The translations under genes and the position numbers were made by a program. The notes under the pieces are model-generated. The model worked only from the letters and a program-made list of their open reading frames with translations. It did no database searches and was not told the origin of the DNA. From Kiritimatiellia bacterium (GTDB lineage Bacteria; Verrucomicrobiota; Kiritimatiellia; RFP12; UBA1067): a stretch of DNA of 5,127 bases. This document shows positions 1-5,127 of the stretch, in pieces. Each line of letters begins with the position of its first letter. Position 1 is the stretch's first letter. Location of the stretch: the NCBI GenBank assembly GCA_017547265.1, contig JAFYQC010000185.1, forward strand, positions 1-5,127, written 5' to 3'.

Positions 1-1
1 G

Positions 2-913
2 CTCACAGGCGTTGCCATAATGCCCACGGACGACGACGAGGAGGATGAAGGAAAGGCGAAGGTTCTTCCGCCGCAGACGCGCATCGTCGTGACGCCCGGC
101 AACCTCGCGGTGTTTTTCCTCGAGTACAGCTTCCCGCCGAATGTCAAGTCGAGGATGTATCTCGGCCCCAACTTCGACGAGGGAGTTCTTGGCGAGGATC
201 CCTTTGGAACGAGCGCGTCGGGACTTATCACAGGCAAGGGGAAGATAACGAAGGTCGTCCTTCTTGGCGCAGGCGGCGACGAGCCGTACGAGAAAGACCT
301 GCTGCTCAAGTCGGTCAGGATCCGCGGCGAGCTGGAGGCCGAGGAGGGTGCGCCGCGCAACAACTCGTTCTTCATCTGCGACATGCCAGTAGACGTCCTC
401 TTTGCAAACAAGGCGGACAGCGACGGCAAGGGGGCTGTTGTTCTTCCGCCTAAGCCAGCGCCCGCGCCGGACCCGAAGCTTGGCGTCGTGCCGTTCGACA
501 AAAACGCGAAGCCGAAGTCGTCAACGCCGAAGGGGTTCACGGACAACCTCGACGAAGCGCTTGCGAAGGCCAAGAAAGAAGGGAAGTTCGTCTATGTGTG
601 CTTCTCCGGCAGCGACTGGTGCGGGTGGTGCAAGATGCTGGAGCGCGAGGTGTTTGCTCAGCCGGAGTTCGTTCCCGCCGTCGAGAAGGACTATGTGCTC
701 GTTTTCATCGACTCTCCCAGCAACAAGGGCGTCCTTAGCGCTCGCGCGAAGAAGGAGAACCCGAAGCTCGTGAAGAAATACGGAATCGCGGGCTTCCCCA
801 CCGCGCTAATCCTCGACGGCGACGGCAATAAGGTCGGCGAGACCGGCTACAGGAAGGGCGGGGCAAAGCCCTACGCCGAGCATCTTCTGGACATCAAGGG
901 CGACACGAAGTAG
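2..913 (+). CDS. Protein with C-terminal thioredoxin-like domain (5' end outside window)
   Basis: The reading frame is open from base 2, so the gene probably begins upstream. The first ATG, at base 20, has no convincing ribosome site and opens on a very acidic stretch (DDDEEDE), an unlikely N-terminus. Numbering from that ATG, residues about 15-130 form a domain I do not recognise, rich in predicted beta strand. Residues 140-170 are a Pro/Lys/Ala-rich linker. Residues about 172-295 are a thioredoxin fold: a helix (LDEALAKAKKEGK), a strand (FVYVCFSG), the redox motif W200-C201-G-W-C204, and the cis-proline motif GFP at 258-260 followed by a TALILDGDGN strand. Both active-site cysteines are present, so thiol-disulfide exchange is plausible. 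A role outside the cytoplasm is inferred from the family type; any signal peptide would lie beyond the window. The gene converges with the phytase-like gene, with 12 bases between the stops and no clear terminator. Confidence 0.85.
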   Translation, partial: LTGVAIMPTDDDEEDEGKAKVLPPQTRIVVTPGNLAVFFLEYSFPPNVKSRMYLGPNFDEGVLGEDPFGTSASGLITGKGKITKVVLLGAGGDEPYEKDLLLKSVRIRGELEAEEGAPRNNSFFICDMPVDVLFANKADSDGKGAVVLPPKPAPAPDPKLGVVPFDKNAKPKSSTPKGFTDNLDEALAKAKKEGKFVYVCFSGSDWCGWCKMLEREVFAQPEFVPAVEKDYVLVFIDSPSNKGVLSARAKKENPKLVKKYGIAGFPTALILDGDGNKVGETGYRKGGAKPYAEHLLDIKGDTK

Positions 914-925
914 GAAGCCTGTGCG

Positions 926-1918
926 TCAGGGCGCGGAGAGATAAAGGAACGCGTGCGCGACGCGATCGTCGCCGTCAGAGCATAGGACGACGAGACGGCC
1001 GTCTTTTAGCGTTGGGCCAAAGCAGCAGCCCTCGTACATCGCAATACCGGTTGCCTTGCTGAAGACGAGCTCCTTGCGAGCGGTGCGTTCGGGCTTCTTT
1101 TCGCAGAAGGGCGTTTCTGAAACCTTCTCTGCCGTCGAGAGGTCGATCTTGTAGATGCGTGCACGAAATCCCGGCAGGAGCGTTTGGCTGAATTCGCGCT
1201 CGAGCGCATAGACCGCGCCGCCTTGCTCGACCATCAGCCCCGACACTCCGCTTGCGAGAATTCCCTTGTATGCCTGGCCGTTCGTTGGGTCTGTCTCGTA
1301 AGCCCACATGCCGTCGAGTTTCCACGTGTCGTTCGCGTCCGCGCGGCGAAAGCGGCAAAGTCGGACGAGCGATCCGCCTTCGCTGTTGGCCGTCGCGCCG
1401 TCGCACGAGAGCGCCTCTTCGTTCGCCGTCCACAGCTCAAGCCCATCGGGGGAAATAGTAAGCGCTTCGAACGCGAGGTTCGGGCGGAACTTGCGGAAGA
1501 CTTGAGGCAGGTCAAGGTTGCCGAGGCGCCGTCCCGTCGCTGGATCGAATTCGCGAATTGACGCGTCCGCCTCGTCTGCTGCCCATACCGTCTTGTGGAG
1601 AGGATCCCACGCGACCGCCTCGAGGTCGCGCGCACCTTCAAGCGTGACGCTTTCCTTGAAGTGTGGCTTTGTGGGAGCGCCAGAGTATTTGAGCTTGATG
1701 ACGAGCGGATACATCTTTCCCTCGCGGTCGGCGACCGAGTAGTAGAGGTTGTCGCCGGCGTAGGTTATGCCGCTAAGGTATCTCGGGAAGTCGCTATTTC
1801 TGATTTCCCTGATCTCGGTGAAGGAAGGGTCAGGGCTCTCGCTTGGCATTAGGGCGCAGCCGCCAAGAGAGAGAAGGGCGGCGAGTGCGACGCATCTTGA
1901 GATTACTCGAAATTGCAT
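926..1918 (-). CDS. Phytase-like (esterase-like) beta-propeller lipoprotein
   Basis: The 330-residue product begins with a lipoprotein signal: MQFRVISR, a hydrophobic core, then the lipobox L18-G-G-C21. C21 would be lipidated and anchor the protein in a membrane. Ser/Pro/Asp-rich residues 24-32 form a short tether. The rest resembles the phytase-like family (esterase-like activity of phytase, PF13449) by motif: LSGITYAGDNLYYSVADR at 48-65, DLEAVAWD at 98-105, FEALTISPDGLELWTANEE at 150-168, ALEREFS at 239-245 and a final LVVLCSDGDD strand at 309-318. Repeated four-stranded units fit a beta propeller. Family members are often annotated as phytase or phosphoesterase, but the substrate cannot be read from this sequence. 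Mature-region cysteines at 172, 188, 272, 298, 299 and 313 could form disulfides. The ATG at 1918 is supported by the signal peptide and by the extended -10 box just upstream; there is no Shine-Dalgarno site. Confidence 0.88.
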   Translation of the reverse strand: MQFRVISRCVALAALLSLGGCALMPSESPDPSFTEIREIRNSDFPRYLSGITYAGDNLYYSVADREGKMYPLVIKLKYSGAPTKPHFKESVTLEGARDLEAVAWDPLHKTVWAADEADASIREFDPATGRRLGNLDLPQVFRKFRPNLAFEALTISPDGLELWTANEEALSCDGATANSEGGSLVRLCRFRRADANDTWKLDGMWAYETDPTNGQAYKGILASGVSGLMVEQGGAVYALEREFSQTLLPGFRARIYKIDLSTAEKVSETPFCEKKPERTARKELVFSKATGIAMYEGCCFGPTLKDGRLVVLCSDGDDRVAHAFLYLSAP

Positions 1919-1926
1919 TTGCAGAC

Positions 1927-1935
1927 ATTATACCA
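1927..1935 (-). promoter_or_regulatory. Extended -10 promoter of the phytase-like lipoprotein gene
   Basis: Read on the minus strand this is TGGTATAAT, a perfect extended -10 (TGn plus TATAAT). The last T is at 1927, so a transcript would start near 1920, and the ATG starts at 1918: the leader would be about 0-2 bases. No good -35 box is seen at the usual distance (bases 1950-1955), as is common for extended -10 promoters. Confidence 0.7.
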
Positions 1936-1953
1936 TTTCACGCGGCGCATTTA

Positions 1954-1962
1954 TGGTATAAT
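1954..1962 (+). promoter_or_regulatory. Extended -10 promoter of rsfS
   Basis: TGGTATAAT is a perfect extended -10 element. Its last base is 1962, predicting a transcript start near 1969, directly at the ATG at 1970. The usual -35 position (1934-1939) carries CATTTC, a poor match, and overlaps the opposing promoter's -10 arm. Two polymerases could hardly sit on both promoters at once. Confidence 0.7.
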
Positions 1963-1969
1963 GTGCGTC

Positions 1970-2287
1970 ATGGAAGCAGAAGAGGAAGCAAAGATCATCG
2001 CGAAGGCGCTCGAAGAGTCGAAGGCCGAGGACGTCAAGATCTACGACGTTCGCGGCAAGAGTTCGCTCACGGACTTCTTCGTCGTCGGCACGGGTTCCGC
2101 CGCGCCCCACCTGAAGGCGCTTGTCGCAAACGCGCAGCAGGCGATGCGCGAGGCGGGAGTCAAGCGCAACCGCATGGCGGGCGACCCCGAGTGCGGCTGG
2201 ATCGTCGCAGACTTCATCGACGTTGTGGTGCATGTCTTCTCCCGCGAGGCGAGGGCGTACTACGCGATAGAGAAGCTGTGGAATTGA
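1970..2287 (+). CDS. rsfS: Ribosomal silencing factor RsfS (YbeB/Iojap family)
   Basis: RsfS binds large-subunit protein uL14 (L14) and blocks joining of the ribosomal subunits, lowering translation in poor nutrient conditions (established for the family). From the ATG at 1970 the product has 105 residues, normal for RsfS. It shows the family pattern throughout: an N-terminal helix (IIAKALEESKAEDVKIYDV), then RGKSSLTDFFVVGTG at 28-42, the Gly-Trp strand GWIVADFIDVVVHVF at 76-90, a REARAYY segment at 92-98 and the terminal EKLW. The frame stays open upstream to an ATG at 1913, and another ATG lies at 1961. Both fall upstream of the transcript start predicted from the TATAAT at 1957-1962, so 1970 is preferred. 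There is no Shine-Dalgarno site, which suggests leaderless translation. The frequent neighbour nadD is not seen here; acpP follows 89 bases downstream. Confidence 0.95.
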   Translation: MEAEEEAKIIAKALEESKAEDVKIYDVRGKSSLTDFFVVGTGSAAPHLKALVANAQQAMREAGVKRNRMAGDPECGWIVADFIDVVVHVFSREARAYYAIEKLWN

Positions 2288-2300
2288 TATTTTCGAACAA

Positions 2301-2330
2301 TTGTCCTACCCCCCTTGCGCGGTGGGGCAA
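2301..2330 (+). other. Possible hairpin between rsfS and acpP (weak terminator candidate)
   Basis: Bases 2301-2310 can pair with 2321-2330 as a 10-bp stem that includes two G-U pairs, with a 10-base loop. It is followed by AAATTT, not a solid T run, so termination after rsfS would be weak. The stem and loop overlap the proposed -35 box of acpP. Some rsfS transcripts may read through into acpP. Confidence 0.35.
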
Positions 2331-2344
2331 AAATTTAGTATAAT
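2315..2344 (+). promoter_or_regulatory. Promoter of acpP
   Basis: A perfect -10 box TATAAT lies at 2339-2344, preceded by a partial -35 match TTGCGC at 2315-2320 with an 18-base spacer. The -10 is not of the TGn extended type (TAG precedes it), which fits the presence of a -35-like box. The predicted start near 2351 gives a leader of about 26 bases, enough to hold the AAGGAG site. Confidence 0.65.
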
Positions 2345-2360
2345 AACCGCATCAACAACA

Positions 2361-2366
2361 AAGGAG
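2361..2366 (+). promoter_or_regulatory. Shine-Dalgarno site of acpP
   Basis: AAGGAG lies 10 bases before the ATG at 2377, in an A-rich leader. It is the strongest ribosome site in the window, fitting a highly expressed protein, and it fixes the start codon. It contrasts with the three genes here that lack such a site. Confidence 0.8.
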
Positions 2367-2376
2367 TTGAAAAACT

Positions 2377-2643
2377 ATGGCAGGAAAGCTTGAAGAACGC
2401 GTAAAGGACATCATCGTTGAGCAGCTCGGCGTCAACGCCGAACAGGTTACGCCGGAGGCGTCTTTCATCGACGACCTCGGTGCTGACTCGCTCGATTCAG
2501 TTGAGCTCATCATGGCGTTTGAGGAGGAGTTCGGCGCGGCGATTCCCGAAGAGGACGCCGAGAGCCTCACTACCGTCGGCAAGGTCGTCGACTATCTCAA
2601 GTCGAAGGGCTACGGCGACGACGGTTCTGCTCCCGCGAAGTAA
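2377..2643 (+). CDS. acpP: Acyl carrier protein
   Basis: This small acidic protein carries growing acyl chains on a 4'-phosphopantetheine arm during fatty-acid synthesis in the cytoplasm. The 88-residue product has the full ACP pattern: helix I ([14 protein letters not shown]), an acidic loop (SFIDDLGA), the attachment motif D37-S38-L39 with S38 the modified serine, the recognition helix [14 protein letters not shown], and [19 protein letters not shown]. The tail after about residue 76 ([12 protein letters not shown]) is slightly longer than in many ACPs. It has its own promoter and a strong Shine-Dalgarno site, and ends in a strong terminator, so it looks like a single-gene transcript; no fabF or fabG is adjacent. 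Holo-ACP synthase would have to be encoded elsewhere. A primary fatty-acid ACP is more likely than a specialised one, from the typical motifs. Confidence 0.96.
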   Translation: MAGKLEERVKDIIVEQLGVNAEQVTPEASFIDDLGADSLDSVELIMAFEEEFGAAIPEEDAESLTTVGKVVDYLKSKGYGDDGSAPAK

Positions 2644-2669
2644 CGCGCGCTCTTTTAGCGCTAGGGCAT

Positions 2670-2709
2670 CGGACGTGGAAACTGCTGTTTCCGCGTCCGC
2701 TCCTTTTTT
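2670..2709 (+). terminator. Rho-independent terminator of acpP
   Basis: Bases 2670-2682 pair with 2687-2699 to give a 13-bp stem with one G-U pair and a TGCT loop. Four bases later comes a run of six T (2704-2709). It starts 26 bases after the acpP stop. The last T of the run is also the first base of the next gene's extended -10 element. Confidence 0.85.
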
Positions 2710-2717
2710 GGTATAAT
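2709..2717 (+). promoter_or_regulatory. Extended -10 promoter of the aminotransferase operon
   Basis: TGGTATAAT is a perfect extended -10, identical to the two in the rsfS divergent region. The predicted start at about 2724-2726 leaves a leader of only 3-5 bases before the ATG at 2729. No Shine-Dalgarno site can fit. The -35 area falls in the right arm of the acpP terminator and shows no good match. Confidence 0.7.
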
Positions 2718-2728
2718 ATGCCCCCAAT

Positions 2729-4015
2729 ATGAACAAGCTGGCGCTTCAACTGAACAAGACGCTCGGCACGGCGGCTGATTTTCTCTCTCCGGCCGGTCGG
2801 CGCATGTATTTCCCATACGGTGGAATCCTCGGGCAGGGCGCGGAGGCGAAGTCCTGCGAAATCAACGCGACTGTCGGCATGGCGTTCGAGGAGGATGGCT
2901 CACCGCTCGTGATGGACTGCTTCAGGAAGGCGGTCGCTCTCGACAAGCGCGCGTTCCTCTATGCGGGTAGTTTTGGATTGCCGAAGCTGCGCGAAGCGTG
3001 GCGCGCGATGGAGTTCGTCAAGAATCCTTCGCTCAAGGGCAAGGCCTTCTCCAATCCCGTCGTGACGAACGCGCTCACCCACGGCATCCGCATCTGCGCG
3101 GAGCTCTTCGCAGGACCGAGCGACACGCTCGTCTGCCCCGATCTCTTCTGGGACAACTACGAGTTGATCTTCAAGGAAGCCGTCGGCTGCAAGATCGAGC
3201 GCTTCAACACCTTCAAGAAAGGCGCGTTTGACGCAGACGCGATGAAGAAGGCGCTTCTCGCCCCTGGCAAGAAGAAGATTCTGATTCTCAACTTCCCCAA
3301 TAATCCTACCGGTTACACGGCGACGCTTGTAGACGCGAAGAAGATCGTCTCCGCCGTAAAGGCCGCTGCCGCGAAGGGCAAGAAGATCGTAGTCCTCTGC
3401 GACGACGCGTACTTCGGGCTCGTCTACGAGAAGGGCGTTCACGAGGAGTCGCTCTTCGCGGAGTTCTCCGATCTCCATCGCAACGTCCTTGCCGTCAAGC
3501 TCGACGGCACGACGAAGGAAGACTATGTCTGGGGCCTTCGCGTCGGCTTCATCAGCTTCGCATTCAAGGGCGCGACGGCCGACCAGCTCAAGGCGCTCGA
3601 GGCAAAGGCCGCGGGCGACGTCCGCTCTGGAATATCCAACGTGACGTCCATCGGCCAGCATCTCGCGGTCCGCGCTTTCGAGGATTCCGGCTATGCCGTG
3701 CAGAAGCGCGAAAAGTTCTCCGTCCTCAAGAGGCGCTACAACCAGATACGCGTGATACTCAAGGCGCATCCAGAATACAGGAAGCACTTCGAGCCCATGC
3801 CGTTCAACTCCGGCTACTTCATGTGCGTGAAGCCGATCGGCGTCGACGCCGAGAAGGTTCGCCGCCATCTCGTCGAGAAGTATTCCGTCGGCACGATCGT
3901 CCTCTCGGGGCTCATCCGCCTCGCATTCTCTACGGTCCCGATGGCGAAGCTCGACAAGCTCTTCGCATCGGTAGACGCAGCTATCGCAGATTTGACAACA
4001 AAGAACCACAAGTAA
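2729..4015 (+). CDS. PLP-dependent class I/II aminotransferase
   Basis: The 428-residue product is a cytoplasmic fold-type I aminotransferase, moving an amino group between an amino acid and a 2-oxo acid through pyridoxal phosphate. Visible elements, in order: INATVG at 45-50 near the N-terminus, YAGSFGLPKLREAW at 78-91 (the usual Y..G...LR helix), NFPNNPTG at 188-195, D226-A-Y228 (Asp for the PLP ring nitrogen), the Schiff-base lysine K263 in DGTTKEDYVWGLRVG, and R397 in LIRLAFS for the substrate carboxylate. All key residues are present, so it should be active. The TTKEDYVWG context, instead of the commoner S-x-S-K, matches a subfamily usually annotated only as aminotransferase class I/II, so the substrate is unknown. 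Aspartate- or aromatic-type activity is possible. It is the first gene of a likely two-gene operon. Confidence 0.93.
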   Translation: MNKLALQLNKTLGTAADFLSPAGRRMYFPYGGILGQGAEAKSCEINATVGMAFEEDGSPLVMDCFRKAVALDKRAFLYAGSFGLPKLREAWRAMEFVKNPSLKGKAFSNPVVTNALTHGIRICAELFAGPSDTLVCPDLFWDNYELIFKEAVGCKIERFNTFKKGAFDADAMKKALLAPGKKKILILNFPNNPTGYTATLVDAKKIVSAVKAAAAKGKKIVVLCDDAYFGLVYEKGVHEESLFAEFSDLHRNVLAVKLDGTTKEDYVWGLRVGFISFAFKGATADQLKALEAKAAGDVRSGISNVTSIGQHLAVRAFEDSGYAVQKREKFSVLKRRYNQIRVILKAHPEYRKHFEPMPFNSGYFMCVKPIGVDAEKVRRHLVEKYSVGTIVLSGLIRLAFSTVPMAKLDKLFASVDAAIADLTTKNHK

Positions 4016-4019
4016 AGGA
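4015..4019 (+). promoter_or_regulatory. Shine-Dalgarno site of the secreted-protein gene
   Basis: AAGGA overlaps the last base of the aminotransferase stop codon and lies 8 bases before the ATG at 4028. It supports that start and translation from a shared mRNA; no TATAAT-like promoter is seen in the 12-base gap. Confidence 0.7.
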
Positions 4020-4027
4020 ACTCAACC

Positions 4028-5127
4028 ATGAAAAAGCTCCTCTCCGCATTTGTAGTCGCAGCCTCGCTCTCGGCGTTCGCCGCATGGGAGCGCGTTGGGT
4101 CGCTCCAAGTCGCCGACATGGCGACGCAGGGTGCCGCCGTCGCGAAAGTCGGCTCGTTCATCGGCAATCCGCTCGCTGCCGCCGGAATGGCCGCAGCGAT
4201 TGCAGATAGCCCGCTTCTCAAGTTCTTCGGCCCTATGCGCGACAAGACGCCGATGTCGTTCGCGCTCTTTCTCGACGGCGAAGAACTCGCCAAGGATCCG
4301 ACCGACGCGCTCGATTCGCTTGAGTACGCTGTTCTCTACCCCGTGTCCATTTCCAAGGACGAATTCGTCAAGCGCCATCCAGGCTCGGCCGTGACGAACG
4401 GCGTAATTGTAGTGAAGGGCGACTTGTTCGACGAGGCCGACTCTAACGAGACGACTTATGTCGTCTTCTCCGACGATGGAAGGTGGGCTGGAGCGAGCGA
4501 CAAGTTGGAGCAGGCAAAGCTCGCTCTTGGCGAGATTGCCGCCGCCACGAAGTCGATGGACGGCGATGTTGTGCGCCTCAGGGTCGACGAGAAGGCGTTT
4601 GCTGCGATCACTGCGATGGCAAAGGCGGAAAAGGACATCGACGCCGAGATTGTCACGGCGCTTGAGTCCTACAAGTCCGTGTCGGTGGGCCTTAGGGTCT
4701 CTGACCTCGGCATCGACGCGCGCGCGGCGGTCTACGTAAAGGAGGGCAGCGAGGGCTCCAAGTGCGGGCTCAAGCAGCTTGGCCAGAGTCCTTTCGCGTT
4801 TGCCGGCAAGGACGCCATTTATGCCGACGTCCAGGCAGAGGACGCAGGCAATGCGGGCCAGCTGACCGAGGAAGGCTGGGCGCAGGCGATCTCCCTATGC
4901 AAGAAGCATGGTCTCGACATCTTGAAGTTCGTATCCATGGGTAAGTCCGACAAGGGCTTCAAGCTTGTCTTTGACGTCGCCGCCCTGTGCAAGGCGCTCA
5001 AGGACAATGACAGCTCGGCGTTTGCGAAGTTCGACTTCGAGAACTTCATGAAGGATGCTCAGGCGGCTAAGGCCGCCAAGAAGTTCTCTGCCAAGACCCC
5101 CGCGTATGCGCTTGCCGCCGCTGTAAA
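4028..5127 (+). CDS. Secreted protein of unknown function (3' end outside window)
   Basis: The frame runs from the ATG at 4028 to the window end without a stop: 366 codons plus two bases. The product starts with a clear signal peptide, MKKLLSAFVVAASLSAFA, with cleavage likely after residue 18 or 19, so it acts outside the cytoplasm. There is no lipobox cysteine. An Ala/Gly-rich stretch follows (about 35-60), which may be a helix or peripheral membrane segment. After that come mixed alpha/beta segments: FALFLDGEEL at 78-87, a strand GVIVVKGDLF at 125-134, VVRLRVDEKAF at 181-191, SVSVGLRVSDLGIDARAAVYV at 218-238 with a break of character near 228, and FKLVFDV at 311-317. The visible C-terminal part is Lys/Ala-rich. 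I do not recognise the family. The layout loosely recalls periplasmic DUF3352-type proteins, but this is only an impression of strand pattern. Close coupling to the aminotransferase suggests shared expression, not necessarily shared function. Confidence 0.85.
   Translation, partial: MKKLLSAFVVAASLSAFAAWERVGSLQVADMATQGAAVAKVGSFIGNPLAAAGMAAAIADSPLLKFFGPMRDKTPMSFALFLDGEELAKDPTDALDSLEYAVLYPVSISKDEFVKRHPGSAVTNGVIVVKGDLFDEADSNETTYVVFSDDGRWAGASDKLEQAKLALGEIAAATKSMDGDVVRLRVDEKAFAAITAMAKAEKDIDAEIVTALESYKSVSVGLRVSDLGIDARAAVYVKEGSEGSKCGLKQLGQSPFAFAGKDAIYADVQAEDAGNAGQLTEEGWAQAISLCKKHGLDILKFVSMGKSDKGFKLVFDVAALCKALKDNDSSAFAKFDFENFMKDAQAAKAAKKFSAKTPAYALAAAV

Larger units (their letters stand above)
1925..1964. 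repeat. Perfect 12-bp inverted repeat spanning the divergent promoters
   Basis: The left arm ACATTATACCAT (1925-1936) is the exact reverse complement of the right arm ATGGTATAATGT (1953-1964), with a 16-base spacer. Each arm contains one outward-pointing TGGTATAAT. Nine of the twelve bases are explained by both promoters having the same extended -10 element; the remaining three (one inside, two outside) add further symmetry. It lies upstream of or at the predicted transcript starts, so an RNA hairpin role is unlikely. It could also be an operator for a dimeric regulator. Confidence 0.8.

Noticed and set aside
13..21. TGCCATAAT, a near match to the extended -10 box at the left edge
   Set aside because: It overlaps the ATG at 20 and would start transcription inside the gene, after that ATG, with no suitable in-frame start close by; the frame is open upstream, so chance is likelier.
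917..932. Short hairpin GCCTG/CAGGGC between the convergent genes
   Set aside because: Only about five pairs with a bulge and no T run on either strand; not a credible terminator.
1184..1561. Plus-strand open frame opposite the phytase-like gene
   Set aside because: Arg/Ala-rich antisense translation of a well-supported lipoprotein gene; no start signals.
2656..2663. TAGCGCTA palindrome after acpP
   Set aside because: Eight bases only, and the longer terminator stem just downstream explains this intergenic region better.
2718..2732. Tiny frame ATG CCC CCA ATA TGA overlapping the aminotransferase start
   Set aside because: Its ATG lies before the predicted transcript start, so it would not be in the main mRNA; four codons carry no other support.
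2900..4009. Long minus-strand open frame (369 codons) opposite the aminotransferase
   Set aside because: It mirrors codon bias of the plus-strand gene, has a low-complexity Arg/Glu/Leu/Val-rich product, no promoter or ribosome site, and opposes a clearly real enzyme.
3814..4378. Minus-strand open frames across the aminotransferase/secreted-protein junction
   Set aside because: They oppose two supported plus-strand genes, and their products are low-complexity with no recognisable motif.

Overview
The window reads as ordinary chromosomal DNA from a GC-rich bacterium (roughly 58-60 % G+C by eye). The lineage is probably in the Planctomycetes-Verrucomicrobia-Lentisphaerae/Kiritimatiellae direction. 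That placement is an inference from protein style (a C-terminal thioredoxin-like domain of the SGSDWCGWC type, a phytase-like lipoprotein, an Ala/Lys/Asp-rich secreted protein) and not from a marker gene. Six protein-coding genes fill almost all of it. I saw no rRNA, tRNA, CRISPR array, insertion sequence or attachment site.

Layout, left to right: (1) bases 2-913, plus strand: the 3' part of a gene whose product ends in a thioredoxin-like domain. (2) bases 926-1918, minus strand, convergent with gene 1 across a 12-base gap: a lipoprotein with a phytase-like (esterase-like) beta-propeller domain. (3) bases 1919-1969: a compact divergent promoter region whose two extended -10 boxes form a perfect inverted repeat. 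(4) bases 1970-2287, plus strand: ribosomal silencing factor RsfS. (5) bases 2377-2643, plus strand: acyl carrier protein, with its own promoter, a clear Shine-Dalgarno site and a strong terminator. (6) bases 2729-4015, plus strand: a PLP-dependent class I/II aminotransferase. (7) bases 4028 to the window end, plus strand: a secreted protein of unknown function, 12 bases behind the aminotransferase and probably in the same transcript.

The most interesting signal is in the short intergenic regions. Four perfect TATAAT boxes occur, all between genes. Three of them are full extended -10 elements (TGGTATAAT) and lie 8-11 bases from a start codon that has no Shine-Dalgarno site. This predicts leaderless or nearly leaderless mRNAs for the lipoprotein, rsfS and the aminotransferase. 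The acyl carrier protein gene and the operon-internal secreted-protein gene have good Shine-Dalgarno sites instead. The window therefore seems to use two modes of translation start. rsfS (translation control) and acpP (fatty-acid synthesis) are housekeeping genes; the rest is envelope or metabolic function that cannot be tied together from sequence alone. I found no convincing new defence or mobile system.
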